Assembly: GCA_036785325.1 (NCBI GenBank)
Contig: JAXIVH010000001.1
Coordinates: forward strand, 17,705,417-17,769,416
Length of the DNA stretch: 64,000 nucleotides
From: Urophycis tenuis
Taxonomy: Eukaryota; Chordata; Actinopteri; Gadiformes; Phycidae
Reading direction: 5' to 3'
Positions 46,188 to 59,250 of the stretch are shown here, one piece after another (the stretch's first letter is position 1; every line of letters begins with the position of its first letter). The notes beneath the pieces are model-generated. The model was not told the origin of the DNA. It searched no databases and saw only the letters and a program-made list of their open reading frames with translations. A program made the position numbers and the translations under genes.

Positions 46188-46522
46188 ATTAAAAGCTAGG
46201 GTAGGCAATGTTGAGATACCAGCCACATTAAGCTAGATTTTGAAAGTAGCCCAGCCCTCAAAACACACGACTAGCTTGCTATCTCAAGCGCTAGGCCTGC
46301 TTAGCCTTGTGTTAGACTTCAGGGGTACGGTAGACAGACAGACAGACTGGTAAGCCGTCCAATGATTTCATTTGGGCCAATTTTTTGTCAGAGCATTTGA
46401 TTTATTGAATCTTTCTGAATGTTTCGGGTTTATTATGATATGTTTGTTATTATTATGTAGAGAATTTCGACAGATATGACAAAAAATGCTTCTAAAATGA
46501 ATTGCTTACCCTAGTTTTCACA
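46188..46522. mobile_element. Putative MITE with short inverted ends
   Basis: The left end AAAGCTAGGGTAGGCAATG and the reverse complement of the right end, AAAACTAGGGTAAGCAATT, form imperfect terminal inverted repeats about 330 bp apart. No target duplication was confirmed; related sequence may extend to about 47000. Confidence 0.45.
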
Positions 46523-49500
46523 CATAGTGTTTCATTTACAGAACTTATATGGATCATGATTTATGACAGAGCAACAAAGAAAGGTCCAGGCTAGTAACTT
46601 GCTGAGTGTTGCTGCTAGCTTGCTGTGTTTTGTGTGATGCCCCTCAGTTCAATAGAAGCCTCAATCATGAAAACCATTAGCAAACAAAACAAAGTTTGCC
46701 TGTCAACCATTTTTTTTTTTTTTTTTTTTTTTACAATATATGAGTGAGTAGACAGCATGGCTGATGGTAAATATCAAAAGAGCAAATACGAGTATAATGA
46801 CCAAATCTTATGTTGAGCCTTGATCTAAGTATGTATACGAGACCCATATCACCTTGAGCCCCGCCCCTTGCTGCCTATTGGCTCTCCCATTGGGACTGTA
46901 AAAGAGCCACACAAACCACTCATCATAACTGAAAGTTTGCTGGAAGAATCAGTGTTTTTCCTCTGTGGTTTCAAGCTCTTTTGGAAGTAAACCTCATCAA
47001 TGCCATCCATTCTTTGCTCGGGGCATTGTGTCAATTCACAATCACAATACACCAGACAGCACGATAACATTAGAATGCATTTATTGCAAAAATAGTCTGC
47101 TTGTGAGGCTTCTGAAATGTGAGAAGCCTCTTATGAGGTTGTGAGGCTTCTGAAATGAATGAAGGGGATGAACTAAACACATCCAACTGAATTCATTATT
47201 TCAAACGTCAACTCAATGCAATAGATATTCACTGTTGATGCTGAAGCATATGAAGTTGAAGTTTAAACAGAGTGGACTTTAAACTGCTCTTATTTTAGCC
47301 ATAGAGGGCTGTAGGAGTTTCCGACCAGAAACATAAATCTGGAGTGGAGTGGAGCTGAGGAATTTTTCTTTGAGAAACAAAAGATGTTGAGCTTGAAGGC
47401 GAATATCTCGTTCTGACTGACTACGCTCAGACCTACTGCACAATTTTAGAGTGAGAGAGAGTGATAATGCCAAACAGATTGGCTACATCTGTCACAGATG
47501 TAGCAGATGGCAGCAGTGTGTGGTCTCAAAAACAATCAATAGTGATTTTGTGGTAAATTATCTTTAGTCACGGTTGTTGTCATTCTTATTCTGGAACGAA
47601 CGCTGAATATTTTATCTTACATGATGATCAGTTGAGAGTCACAGAAACCTCAGAATACATTTTGAGTTTGCAAGATTTCTCTTCGTTTAGAAAGTTAGCT
47701 GTCTGTCCCTTGTTTATTGTAAAAAACCAGAGCTATATATTTCCTAATGTAACAAAGTTGACATTCCATTTTATTGCTACCACTCTTAACTTCCAGAACC
47801 AGAAAAAGGTCCGCATCTATTTGGTGGGTGTACAGATTTGCCGCAAAAATGTAAGAAAATAAAACAGGGCTTCATTAGTGACTCAATCAACCCACTGACC
47901 ATTAATGCTGAGGAATGTCAGTGAGTGGAAAATGAATTGATGTTAGCTCCAAGCGCGCAAACAAACTGCTTGCTTTTTTTTTTTTTTTAAAGGTTGGATG
48001 TTGTTTTTGCGTGTGAGTTTTTTTTTTACCTTTCACCTTTAGCTAGTGCTTCAATGAAACAGGCCTACAGCGAATTGGCTGCGAGGCCAGACGCTGGAAC
48101 TATTTGTGATTCGAGCGAGCTTCCTAACAAATCCAAGTCATAACCACGGCCGCGGTCTCGGGTTCGGCTTGGGCCGTGGGAAGGCTAAAGGAAGAGCTGG
48201 TCTCCTTGGCGGCAGCGCCGGTGAGTATTTCTCAATCAGACAGATTAGGAGGCGTCTAGCACAACACAAACCTTCCAACTGTCCCAGAGGGACAGAACCA
48301 TTGAGACAGAAGAAGGTAGAGCAGATGTGTGGATTGCGTTTATCTCCAGATGAACCCAGCATGTGTAAGAAATAACCCCCCGCTCGGAGCAGTAAAATTG
48401 GGAATGTGTTCTCACAGTCATTCATTTCATGTTCTACCTTTGTTTCCCTGCAAGAGGTTAAGAAACAGTGCTGTGTGTGTGTGTGTGTGTGTGTGCATGC
48501 GTGCGTGTGTGTGCCTGAGCGTGTTTGCGTATATTGACTTGTTTAGTTGAAGAATCACCCACTCGCTCACTTCCACCCCAATTATTGTGACTCCTGACCT
48601 TTAATCAGGCTGATTTGTGGCCCTCGGAGATAGCGAGGGCAGCAGGTTGTAAATTAAACCTGCACCCATAGCTCCAATGGGTGGGAGTAAACCAGATCCA
48701 TCACACCCAGCGACCCAGGTCACACTGTCTGTCGTTACACTCAGTTGAAAGCATTGGGTTATGTGCCATAAAAAATATATAGGCCTATTTGACTTCAGTT
48801 TTCACAAAATTGCAATGCAAGGTGCAAATGGCAATGAGCACATTATTAGATGAATTATCTTTATCTTTAATTATCTTTATCTTTATCCTAATTATCTTTT
48901 TTTAAATCTTCTTCATTCATAGGCGTCAACTCATATGGTTTCGCTACACGGCTTGAAAGAGGTAAAGCAGAGAGCACGAGGAAAACAGAAGGAGAACGTG
49001 TGGAAGAAGAAGCCACATCTAAACATCGTGATTCACCCGGGAAGCCGCGGCCCGGCATCTCTTCTCTGAGGTCCTGATGAAAAGTCACCCACTCTGCGGA
49101 CAAGATAAACAATCTTCAAGTACAAATCTTGGTGTAAGCCTTCGCGGCTTTCGTGCACTTCAGCAAGAGGAGGCTTGGACCCATATTTAGAGCTGCACGG
49201 CTGCACTGTTGACTGTCTTGGAACGACACAAGCCCCGCCCCTTCAGCAAACCGACAACTAACTTTACTTTATGTTGAAAACACAAAGGGTTGTTTGTATT
49301 ATTCCCTTGGCTGTTGTTAAGAGACAGAATTGAGGTCCGGCAGTAAAACTTATTTTCAGGCACGTACGCTACAAGAGAGGTTCCTGTTTTCACAGAACCA
49401 TGATAACACACATTGGTTATTGTCATGCATGTGTTTGCGGTAATTCATTGCCCCGGCTCTAATGATTTATCACATTGCTCATGCAATATCATTGCTCATG

Positions 49501-50105
49501 CAATATATGCAATACCGCATGAGCCGTAATGTAAGCACATTCACATCACTTTCTCTTTTTTCTTCCTCCTCGTTTCATTACAGAAATGGAATAAAACTCA
49601 CTATGAATCAGCCCTGTAAACAGATGCAGTGCAGGGTAAAGACAAATACACTACACGTGTTTGGGTGTTTCGCATATGTGTACTCATCGCATCAGACTCA
49701 CTATTTACCTTTTTGAATTGTGTATATTTATTTATTTCTGCCAACTCTCTGCCTGCCTCTCACATTAACTATTTAGTGGGGAATTTCTTGAGTGAAAAGG
49801 GGAAAAGCTCTCCTGGCGTGAACAGCACCACGTCCACTTACTGCTCACCTTTCCTGGAACACGTCTTTGTGAATCTGTTGACTCAGCAGGCGTTTGAAGC
49901 TAAATTTGTGTCCCTAATTTTAACGGATTGAACACATAAAGAGCACCCTGTAGAGTTTGCAAATAAACCAGATTTGATACGATCATTATGAAATGAAAAA
50001 CAATGACGCAATCTTTTATTATCCTATAAGAAAACACACCAAACGTGCAACATGTATGTTATGTTAATGGTAGCTGGGTAAACACAAACATTTAGACTTG
50101 ATGTA
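46523..50105. other. Gene-poor stretch
   Basis: Includes a poly(T) run at 46711-46732, a GT repeat at 48470-48500 and ordinary AT-rich sequence. Open frames near 47632, 48106 and 49629 lack splice context or recognisable motifs and are not called. Confidence 0.4.
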
Positions 50106-50143
50106 TTGAGTCAGTGGATTATGTTAACTGCCCCCCCTCCCTC

Positions 50144-50281
<138 letters not shown>

Positions 50282-50681
50282 CTTTGGTGAACGGTGAAGC
50301 CTTTCACAAGTGTCCATTTACCACTGTTGATAAATATGCCGCACGTTTTGCTCGTCTTTTTCGGAGTACGTGGATTTCCTCTCATCAAAAAAAAAAAGTC
50401 TAAAAGCCTAACATAAACAAAGGCTTATCTTTATATTGCAATAGAGACCAGACAAAGCAGCACAAACCAAGAACACATCAAGGAGCTCCTCAAGGATAAC
50501 TACCGCTTTTACAGAAACTGAGAGGACTGTTGATCTTCTGGCGGAGACCTCATTGTACATTCTTGGTCATGATAACAATACAGCCACAGCACTACACAGG
50601 ATGTCACAGGGTGTTTGACTCTTGTGTTTAGTAAGGTTTGAGTGCCTATTGAACCAAACGTAACCATTCAATGGTTTACGT

Positions 50682-50965
<284 letters not shown>

Positions 50966-51509
50966 GTTACAATAGTCCGGGAAAAGAAACGGCAGTGCAG
51001 AATTGAAGAACAATGCTGAACAGTACCGTAGAGAAACAGAAATAGAAATATCTAATATAAACATCTAATATGAACGTGTGTGACAATATACAAAACATGC
51101 ATACGTCTAGGCATACACAAAGAAGTAGCATGTACGGTAAGCGGAGTAATGGGTGACCAGTTATGAAGTGACCACTAAGGTGATAGTGACCACCTAAAGG
51201 GCAGGCTACCGCTACTCAGCAGGCTGACAAAGTCGTCGTAACCAGCACTCTACAATAGGTGCTCAGGTGTCCCAATGCACCTTTGGGCGTGTGTTGTATT
51301 GGATTAAAGTTGTTGTTGCATTGCGCACTGTCCATCACTCACCTCATCCGTATAAGCCAATATAAGAAATGATCTCACATCTCAGAGGCGAACATTGTGA
51401 GTGACCTAGTGGTACTGGGATATCAATGATTGTGGTCATGATTGTGAATTGAGAACATTACGAATTATAGCAACTAATGAATCTGTCCAGTCATACAAAA
51501 ATAACTTAA
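50966..51509. other. Intergenic, nothing recognised
   Basis: Unremarkable AT-rich DNA; part may be LINE body continuing from the preceding tail, but no reading frame supports it. Confidence 0.4.
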
Positions 51510-52163
51510 AAGGAAAACGCCACCGTTTGTCCATACTGAACTACGTTCTTCCCTGATCTTAGATGAGTTGATACATAAGTCTCTCGCCTCTGTGCGTGCA
51601 CTTGATCGCTCTGGCGCGCAGCGCTACTTTGCTAGCATGTAGCTTGGCCCAGTATATTCCTTTAGGATTCAAACGGGGGTGAAGTTAGAAGCGACCAAGC
51701 ACTTCCACGTTTTCCCTATTGGTTACGTGAGTAGTTACACGAAAAGATCCTAAAAGATCCTCTCCCCCTCCCCCTCTTACTTCCGTCAATAGAACCAAAA
51801 GAATCTTAGAGGAGTGATGATATTACTGCGCCGACGTCAAAGTGTTATTCCGCCATACATTATAGTTATCCTTTTTATCCGCTTAGAAAATTGCCATATT
51901 TCATTTTGTGTAACCATACTTGGGTCGTGTAACTACTCACGTAACCGTATTTAAATGGGGAAAACGTGGAAGTGCTTGGTCGCTTCTAACTTCACCCCTG
52001 TTTGGATCCTAAGGAATATACTCGGCCAAGCTACATGCTAGCAAAGTAGCGCTGTGCGCCAGAGCAATCAAGTGCACGCACGAAGGCGAGAGAGGTATGT
52101 ATCAACTCGTCTAAGATCAGGGAAGAACATAGTTCAGTATGGAAAAATGGTGGCGTTTTCCTT
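51510..52163. mobile_element. 654-bp non-autonomous DNA transposon with ~230-bp inverted repeats
   Basis: The left end AAGGAAAACGCCACCGTTTG and the reverse complement of the right end, AAGGAAAACGCCACCATTTT, begin inverted arms of about 230 bp (51510-51740 and 51935-52163). It is flanked by TAA on both sides (51507-51509, 52164-52166). A 3-bp TAA duplication fits PIF/Harbinger. No transposase is encoded. Confidence 0.88.
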
Positions 52164-52166
52164 TAA

Positions 52167-55100
52167 CATGGCTAGAATTGGCTTTGACCTGAAAGGTCAA
52201 AGGGGCAAAGTGGCATTCAAATCACACTAGTGCCAACAACTCCACATACCGACTCCAGCAGTACAGACAGCCAAGTCAACAAAGGCGTTATCCTCCTATT
52301 CTTGGTTGAATCATACTTTGGAAACTTTCTGGAAAATTCCTGGAAAATTTTTTCATTTCCCCCAGGAGATTCTACAACAATTACTGGCACCCAGGGAGAG
52401 ACGGCCACTCAATACCATTAACCATCAATCTGAACACCGGTCCGGTCTCCTCTGTCCGCGCCCATTTACCCCTCATGTTCCTGCAAATTGACACTCTGAG
52501 TCATAGCTGCAGGAATGGATGTTCGTTCCTCAAACGCAGGACTCCGCTTTGGCAGAAGCCCAGGAATCCGAGACGTGTCCTAACCTGGTGCTCTTCTTGA
52601 GGATCATTGCAATGAGTGCATCTTGAAAGCTTTCTTTCACTTCAACACATGCCCTGATGTTCCTTCCTGTTGCTAGCATTCATGACCACAAATACCATTT
52701 CCCTCACCAAATTTGAGATTTTTTTTTTTTTACAGCATTTCCAAAATTGGATGGACAGTTTTTTTTTGCGGTGTACCAAGGGAGCGAGATGAGTGTGCAT
52801 AGTAGGATTATTACTAGCCCTGGGGGCTGTCCATCTAGAATCCACCTTATCCACTGGCTCCCTGTAACCTGACCCTGCTCCCCAGTGAACTTGACGCTAT
52901 CTGACCTCTGCAGGGTCCGCCTATTGCGCCATGTAACGCGAGCGTGTATTTATTAATAAACATCTCAAAGTGAAAATACTGTGAAAATTTCAGGCGAGCG
53001 AAGGTAGGTTGAAACCCCCCCAGGGGCTACAATCGTGTTGTATTTCACTCTGGGGGCACAAACAGTGACTCAAACAGCCATGACTCTGCTGAAGCACAGC
53101 TGTTTGCCACAGCAGTGTACAATGTTTGCTGTGGCTGATATTGATTGATGCATCATATAAGAAGCATATCCCACTCAGGCCATGCTGACCTTGTTTACTT
53201 GATCCGTTTGTCCCCATGTGTGCGGGGTCCAACCTGAACACTAAGGTCTACACAAGGAGTTTGCCTCCTGCCTCGTCAACAATGCAAGTTCTTAATATGT
53301 GCAAGCAGGTGCAGCCTTCACTTGGTAAGGTTGAGGGCAAACGGGCACGGGTTAAACCGTACAGATGGAGATGGGATATGACAAGGATAACATCATTTTA
53401 AAGCCTTGTCAAAAAATCTGGTTAAAGGTCCAATGAGTTGGTTGGATGGATCCAAGTCGCAACATGGTTGATGGATAACGGATAGCAGAAATAAGTTATA
53501 CTAGTAAAAAAACGAAATTAAACCATTCAAATTATTCATTTAGAAACAGCAGGTTTATGTCCATATGGTTTTATTTTTACTGTTGTTAATTATCTTTGGT
53601 AAATTACATTATCAACTCAATTCAATTTAATTCAGTCAAAAGCTGTAAAAGGTCACATGACATTTGTCCACCACAACCTTACTTAAGAACTTTCTGTACT
53701 GGAGCCACCACTGGAGCTCACAGATGTTCTGTTACAAAGGGCCGACTGAATCTGCTCCGATGCCAAAAATACAATTCCATGGAAACTTCACCCACCTTAA
53801 ACTAAAGCACTACTCTGCAAGTTTATCGATACTTCCCCGGTTTAATTGAATTTCCAATTGTTTTCCATTCTTCCAATGCGTCCACACAGCTTTGATCTGC
53901 AGAGATAGAAGGCGCTCTTCATGTTGTTTTCTTCTCTCAGGTCAATAACGCGTCATTGTGAGGAGCGTTTTGCTTCGATAACATCATCAGTGAATAGCAA
54001 TGTGACCGTCTGGTCCGCTAACAATATTATGATCAATGACGGTATAATTAAAGGAGAAGTCTAGAAGAAATAAAGCAGCCCAACCAGATGATCACATTAA
54101 GCAGTGCATCTCTGCAGATTTAAAATGCTAATAAGTTTCTGTATATAATGGGATAAGACTTTAAAGATGACGTTTACCACATTAATAGCAAACAGAGAAA
54201 GGGGGATTTAGAGAGCAGAATATGGGGATTGTGGGAAAGAAACCAATATTCAATCACATGTCTCCATGTTTATTTGAAATATAAACCATTACAAAAGTTG
54301 ATAAAAAGTCAAATAAGCTTTGATAAAAAAAAGTCAAATAAACTTTTTTATCACATGTACATGGTTGGTAAAAAAAAAGCATCATTAATGTACGACATGC
54401 ACCGATGTACCTGGCCAGAAAAACAAATCATGTTATGGGGCACACAGTCAACATATCAGCTGATGTGTTGTAAAAACATGCGAAAGCACGAGATGGATCG
54501 AGATGTAAACAAACATGGAATGCCTATTTCTCCTTTACACATTCTTATAGTATAGTGGTGAATAAATGGGTTGACCTGCACACGTCTTTAAAAAAACCAG
54601 TGGCAAGGTCAATTTTCTAAGTGGTTCAGATACTCCCTCTACAGGTAACACAGGACATCATTATTTATTTTCTTTTTTTTTTTAACAATAAATGGCACAG
54701 GCACGTTCCCCGAGATCCATCTACTCTAAAATCCCACATGACATTAAACACTGACTTTTTTTTTTTAACAGAATAGAATTTTTTTTTTTAACAGAATGAA
54801 TGCCCTCCATGAGAGCTGACAATGATCAAAAAGGTTTTTTCTCAGCCGATGAATATCCCGATTCAGAAAAAAGGTCATCCACTCTATGATTACCATAAAA
54901 CAGTGAACTACTCTCCAAACGGGGTTAGCTTTTATACCGCGCCCTCTTCCCAACAAAATCACCCTTTAAAACTGTCCTGCGTGTTCTGCGAGTGGTTATT
55001 TTTTCTTTCGTGCATCATTGCAGTCCAACGGGACAGAGACAGAAGACACCGTTGGAACATTGGAAAAACAGTGTAACAGTCCTAAATGTGCGCTCTAAAA

Positions 55101-55392
55101 AAAAGGCAATCATTGCATTTGATCCCTAAGTATTAAAACATTTTGAAAATCTTCTCTACACACCCGGCTCTCTGCTTTCTACATCCGGGGAAAAAAAACC
55201 TGTGAATATTAAAACATATTTTGCAGAGAATAACAGAGGTCAATCAAGTGACCCAGTGATCATCCATCCGGCGCCAAACATTCGCACCCGTGAAATTATC
55301 TGCAGTGGACATGCATGCATTTTGCACGTTTGATAAGGTGTTGACAATCTAACCTCGAAGGGTTCCCGCGCGGCCGAGCGGTGCGGAGCGGA
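52167..55392. other. Intergenic and wiz 3' region
   Basis: About 3.2 kb without supported exons; the last part is AT-rich and is likely the wiz 3' UTR. Short frames near 54229 and 54822 show no motif. Confidence 0.45.
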
Positions 55393-58300
55393 CTAGACGG
55401 CCGCTGGGTCGACCATGCTTTGAGTGGACATGGCCACTGCGGGCGAGGGCGAGGCCTTGCCTTTGTAGCCCAGCTTCAGGATGTGTTTCTGCAGGTGCGC
55501 TATCCAGTCCTCCTGAATCGACAGAGGCCCCTGGAACACCTGGTCACAGAACCTAGAGCACAGGCATGCACACGCACACGCACACACACACACACACACA
55601 CACATACACACACACAGTGGTGAGTGAGGCAAAAAAAAAAACTAGACAGAAAAGCTATTGTTAAATCGGACCGTTTTACCCCAGGTAAACTTGTGTATAG
55701 TTGTCCATAAATTAAAAATTCACGTCTATCGATCTAATCCTACACAGCAATTTTGACATTGACATCGTTTTGGCCCACTAACCTGCACTTAAGGGAGTAG
55801 ACTTTTCCCACCAGCTTGACCAGCGGGGTGAGTGGAGGGTTGGGCAGCAGGGCGGGGATGTTCCCGGGCCGGGCCAGCTGCTGGGGGCTGCCGTCCACGT
55901 TCTCCTGCCCCGTTGCCACTTGTAGTTTTGGTGGACGGACTCCTGAAAAAAACAAAAAAAACAAAACATCGTTTGGCTCACTTCACCTCCACCATGTGGC
56001 ATCATTTCATTTGGACCTCGGCTGTGTTCGTCTCCATCGTGGCACTTACGGCTCGCGGGGGGCACTCTGACGTCACTGAAGGCCGACTGCTTCGGAACAC
56101 GGCCCGGCTCCACCTCCGAGGGCTCCCGGGGGGCTTTGGGCGACTCACCGGGGGCCCCCGGCGCTCCCTGCCGGCCTGGGGCCCCCTGAGGCTCCGGGCT
56201 CCCGGCCGCCCCGGGGTCCGCCTCCACGGGGGGAGCGGGAGACTGAGTCGGCCTCTGGGGACGGAGAACCACAAACGGGCGGATTGATAGTGAGGAGATT
56301 GTTGTTGATGCCGAAGAACAAGAAGTGAACCAGGAACTCTAGATAGTTTAAGCTGAAGTTGTTTATTGGTCTCGTACGAAGGGAGAAGGCAGAGGATGTC
56401 ATCGAGCAAGAGATTCGTGCGTGAATCTTCCTCAGTTCCTTCTGCCTGCTCCCGGAGACACAGTGTATTAAATGCAAGTCTCAAACCGGAACAGCATGAC
56501 AGGAGTGTCCCATTCTGATTGGCTGATAATGTATAAAGATTATATGTTACTAAGCAGATTTGACATGACATAGGTGTATTCTTCAATCACTTTGTTATGT
56601 CTCCAAGTTCCAGAGAGTTAAGACTTAAAGTCGCCAAGTCACTATGTCCTTCTTCAGAATGTCAGATCAACCTAACCGTACCATTGCTAAATAATATTTT
56701 TCCTAATACGGATGAGTCATGAATCTGACGAAAGAAGATTCTAGAGGACGGTAAGTATCCTAGATTGACTGCCACATGAATAATGCGATAGGTTAATTGC
56801 CAACGCAATGAAAAAAGTGCAACAGTAGACGTTGTGGTTCAAAAGCCGCGCTCGTCCTCCTTGAAGGCCTACCTCCTTGAAGGCCTTACCTTCTTGATGT
56901 ACAGATCTCCCATGAGATAGCGCCGGGTTATCTCCGCCACCTTGGCCGGCTCCTTCTGGATCCACTCGTTGAGGAGCTCAATGGGGGAGCCCTTGGAGCC
57001 GTCCGTCTTCAACTCTGTCACGCCCAGCTGCCGCAGGTGGGCCCGTGCATGGCTGGCCAGGGCCTTGCGGTGGTGGAACTCGAATCCACAGAGTTCACAG
57101 AACGAGGCTAAAGACAGCAGAGGACGACAAGAGGAGGGACCCCAACCGCCTGTGAGCTCTCTAGAACAGTCGGTGATTGACTAATCAACGCCTCCGTCGA
57201 TAAAATGCATATTTTAGTAAACATAAACTTGCGTGCGCATTTACGGCCGCTATCTGTGCGCTGGGACACAGTCACGGTTGCGGCGCGACACACATCTGTG
57301 GAGGCGTCTAAAAAGGGACACAGGACAGCTCCGTCACCGCGCGTCACCACGCCGTTCCGTGGACTTACGGTTCTGCGAGTTCCCCTTCTTGCCCGCGGGC
57401 GGCTCGCCGCCCTCCGCGGACGCTTCCTTTCCCATCAGCTGCCGGAGGAGGTCAATCGGCGACGACTTGCTGGTCCAGGCGATGCCGAGTTGCCGCAGGT
57501 GGGCGCGGACGTGGCACGACAGACCCTTGCGGGAATCAAAAAGCTGGCCGCAGTACTCGCACAGGATGAGCGGGATGGGCTGTCCGTCAAACGGGGGCTC
57601 TATGTAGCCGTCCAGGGGCTCCTGCGCGGGCTTCTTCCATTGGGGGTCCACGGCCAGGCGGAAGCCCTTCTTAGCCTTCGGCGCTTTGCTGGCCGGTCTG
57701 TGCGGGGAGGTCTGGGCCGAGTGTGGAGCCGGCGACGGGGCCGACGGCTGCGCCTTGGCTTTGGCTGGGCTGTGCTGGGGGTGGTTTGGCTGGGCCGGGG
57801 GTTTCTGTCCGGGGGCTTTGTCCGCGGTCATGGGCCATATGTCTGCGAGCACGCCGCTGCTGGCCAGCTCCTCGATGGCGTCCACCGCGGAGGCTTTCCC
57901 CAGCAGGTCGGAGACGCCGATCTGCCGCAGGTGAGAGCGGGCGTGGCTGCCCAGGCCTTTGCGGTTCTCAAACTCCTCCCCGCAGAGCACGCAGACAAAC
58001 TTCTTCAGCACCTTGGCCCGCTTACCGGGGGGGGGCCCCAGAGAGCTGGTCGAGGGAGAGTCCAGAGAGTGGGGCGTTACGAAGGACTTGGGGGAGGACA
58101 GAGGGGCCACGGGTCCCTGGTCCTCCGGGTCGATGTTCTTCAGCTGGTAGAGCAGGGCGATGGGGCTGATTTTGGAACTGGCGTCTGAGACTCCGAGCTG
58201 CCGCAGGTGGGCCCTGGCGTGGCTGGACAGGCCCTTGCGTGTCTCGTACCAGGCGCCGCAGACCAGGCACACGTGGACCTCGTCGCTGGAGTTTGAGACT

Positions 58301-58447
58301 GCAAGAGGTGACAGGAGGCATTTAATCATGTCAGCTTTGCCCGTTGATACATACGATGTGGTGGTGGTGTAGTGTGGTGGCTACGTGTGGCAAGTTTCTC
58401 CTCTTATCTCGCTTGGTTGGTAGACCAGTGAGAAGACAATACAGAAG

Positions 58448-58488
<41 letters not shown>

Positions 58489-59250
58489 AGGGTATGTTGT
58501 ACACATAACCCCAGTTACATCACTATAGCAACACAGATCAAAAGGTGCAGTATAGAAGTGGTGGTTATGTTGAACAAATGACCTCCACTTAAAGCACCAC
58601 AGCAACACAGATCAAACATGCGGTGTAGTAGTGAGACATACCCAAGGTGAGAGGGGCATCTGTTTCCTGTGGTGCCCACTGAGGTTTCAGTGTGGTCTGT
58701 TTCGAGCTTGAGCTCGGGGCGTCACTTTTTCTGGGTTCGCTTGTTTTATGGTGGGAGGCCAGCGGGGGTGAAGCAGCCCTTTTCGAACCAGAAAAGGAAA
58801 CCCCAGAAGAGCTCTTCGGTGTGGGGACCTTTTCACTCTTGGTTTTTGGTGGCCTTTTGGCTTCAGGGACGGGCAATACCATGGGTTTTTTTGGATCCAA
58901 ACTGAAGTCTAGGTCGGGGTCTTTGTTCTCTCTGGCGATTTTGTAGAGAAGCTCTATTGGGCCGTTGGTACATTCTGACAACGGCACCCCGAGGTTCCGC
59001 AGATGGAGGCGCGCGTGGCTGGAGAGCCCTTGTCTCGTCGCGAAGCCACATCCACATACGTCACACACCTTATTTATGGTAACTGTACGAGAATGAGGTA
59101 AAGAGTAAATGTGATTACAAAACACAGCACAGACTTTAGAGAGGCTAAAGTAGACTTAAACAAATGTATGCTTTATGTCAAACACGTTGACTGAACATTC
59201 ACATTATATCAACCATCACATATTCGACGTTGCTTACTGTTTCTTTCCAT
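55393..59250 (-). CDS. wiz: Protein Wiz, widely interspaced zinc finger protein (short form)
   Basis: WIZ joins the G9a/GLP histone H3K9 methyltransferase complex in the nucleus. Seven coding exons: 59250-59238 (MERN), 59082-58642, 58298-57369, 57107-56890, 56254-56050, 55942-55783, 55552-55393; all phases agree, giving 708 residues. Six C2H2 fingers are widely spaced: one in exon 2 (CDVCGCGF), three in exon 3 (CLVCGAWY, CVLCGEEF, CEYCGQLF), one in exon 4 (CELCGFEF) and a divergent C-terminal one (CRFCDQVF...HLQKH). The first five share a module: RKGLSSHARAHLRQLGV, a spacer, then SPIELL or similar. Linkers are Pro/Ser/Lys-rich. The 13-nt first coding exon makes a short isoform; mammalian WIZ has longer N-terminal isoforms whose exons would lie further upstream and were not found. 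Intron 4 holds a solo LTR. Confidence 0.9.
55576..55618. repeat. (CA)n microsatellite in wiz last intron
   Basis: CA dinucleotides about 25 bp inside the intron before the last wiz exon. Confidence 0.95.
56285..56708 (-). mobile_element. Solo LTR in wiz intron
   Basis: Relative of 21888-22314. It is flanked by a perfect 5-bp duplication CGGAT (56280-56284 and 56709-56713), which fixes both borders. The minus-strand 5' end reads TATTAGG where the other copy has TGTTAGG. It carries the same GACCAATAAACAAC polyadenylation region and has no internal retroelement genes. Confidence 0.9.
58451..58487. repeat. (GT)n microsatellite in wiz intron
   Basis: GT run between wiz exons 2 and 3. Confidence 0.95.

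Noticed and set aside
48106..48375. 89-residue Gly/Arg-rich ORF
   Set aside because: No domain, no splice context, and a competing open frame on the other strand. Coding cannot be supported.
57205..58188. 327-residue plus-strand ORF opposite wiz exon 3
   Set aside because: It is an antisense shadow of a GC-rich exon with confirmed zinc-finger coding on the other strand. The same holds for 42664-43473 opposite ptger1.
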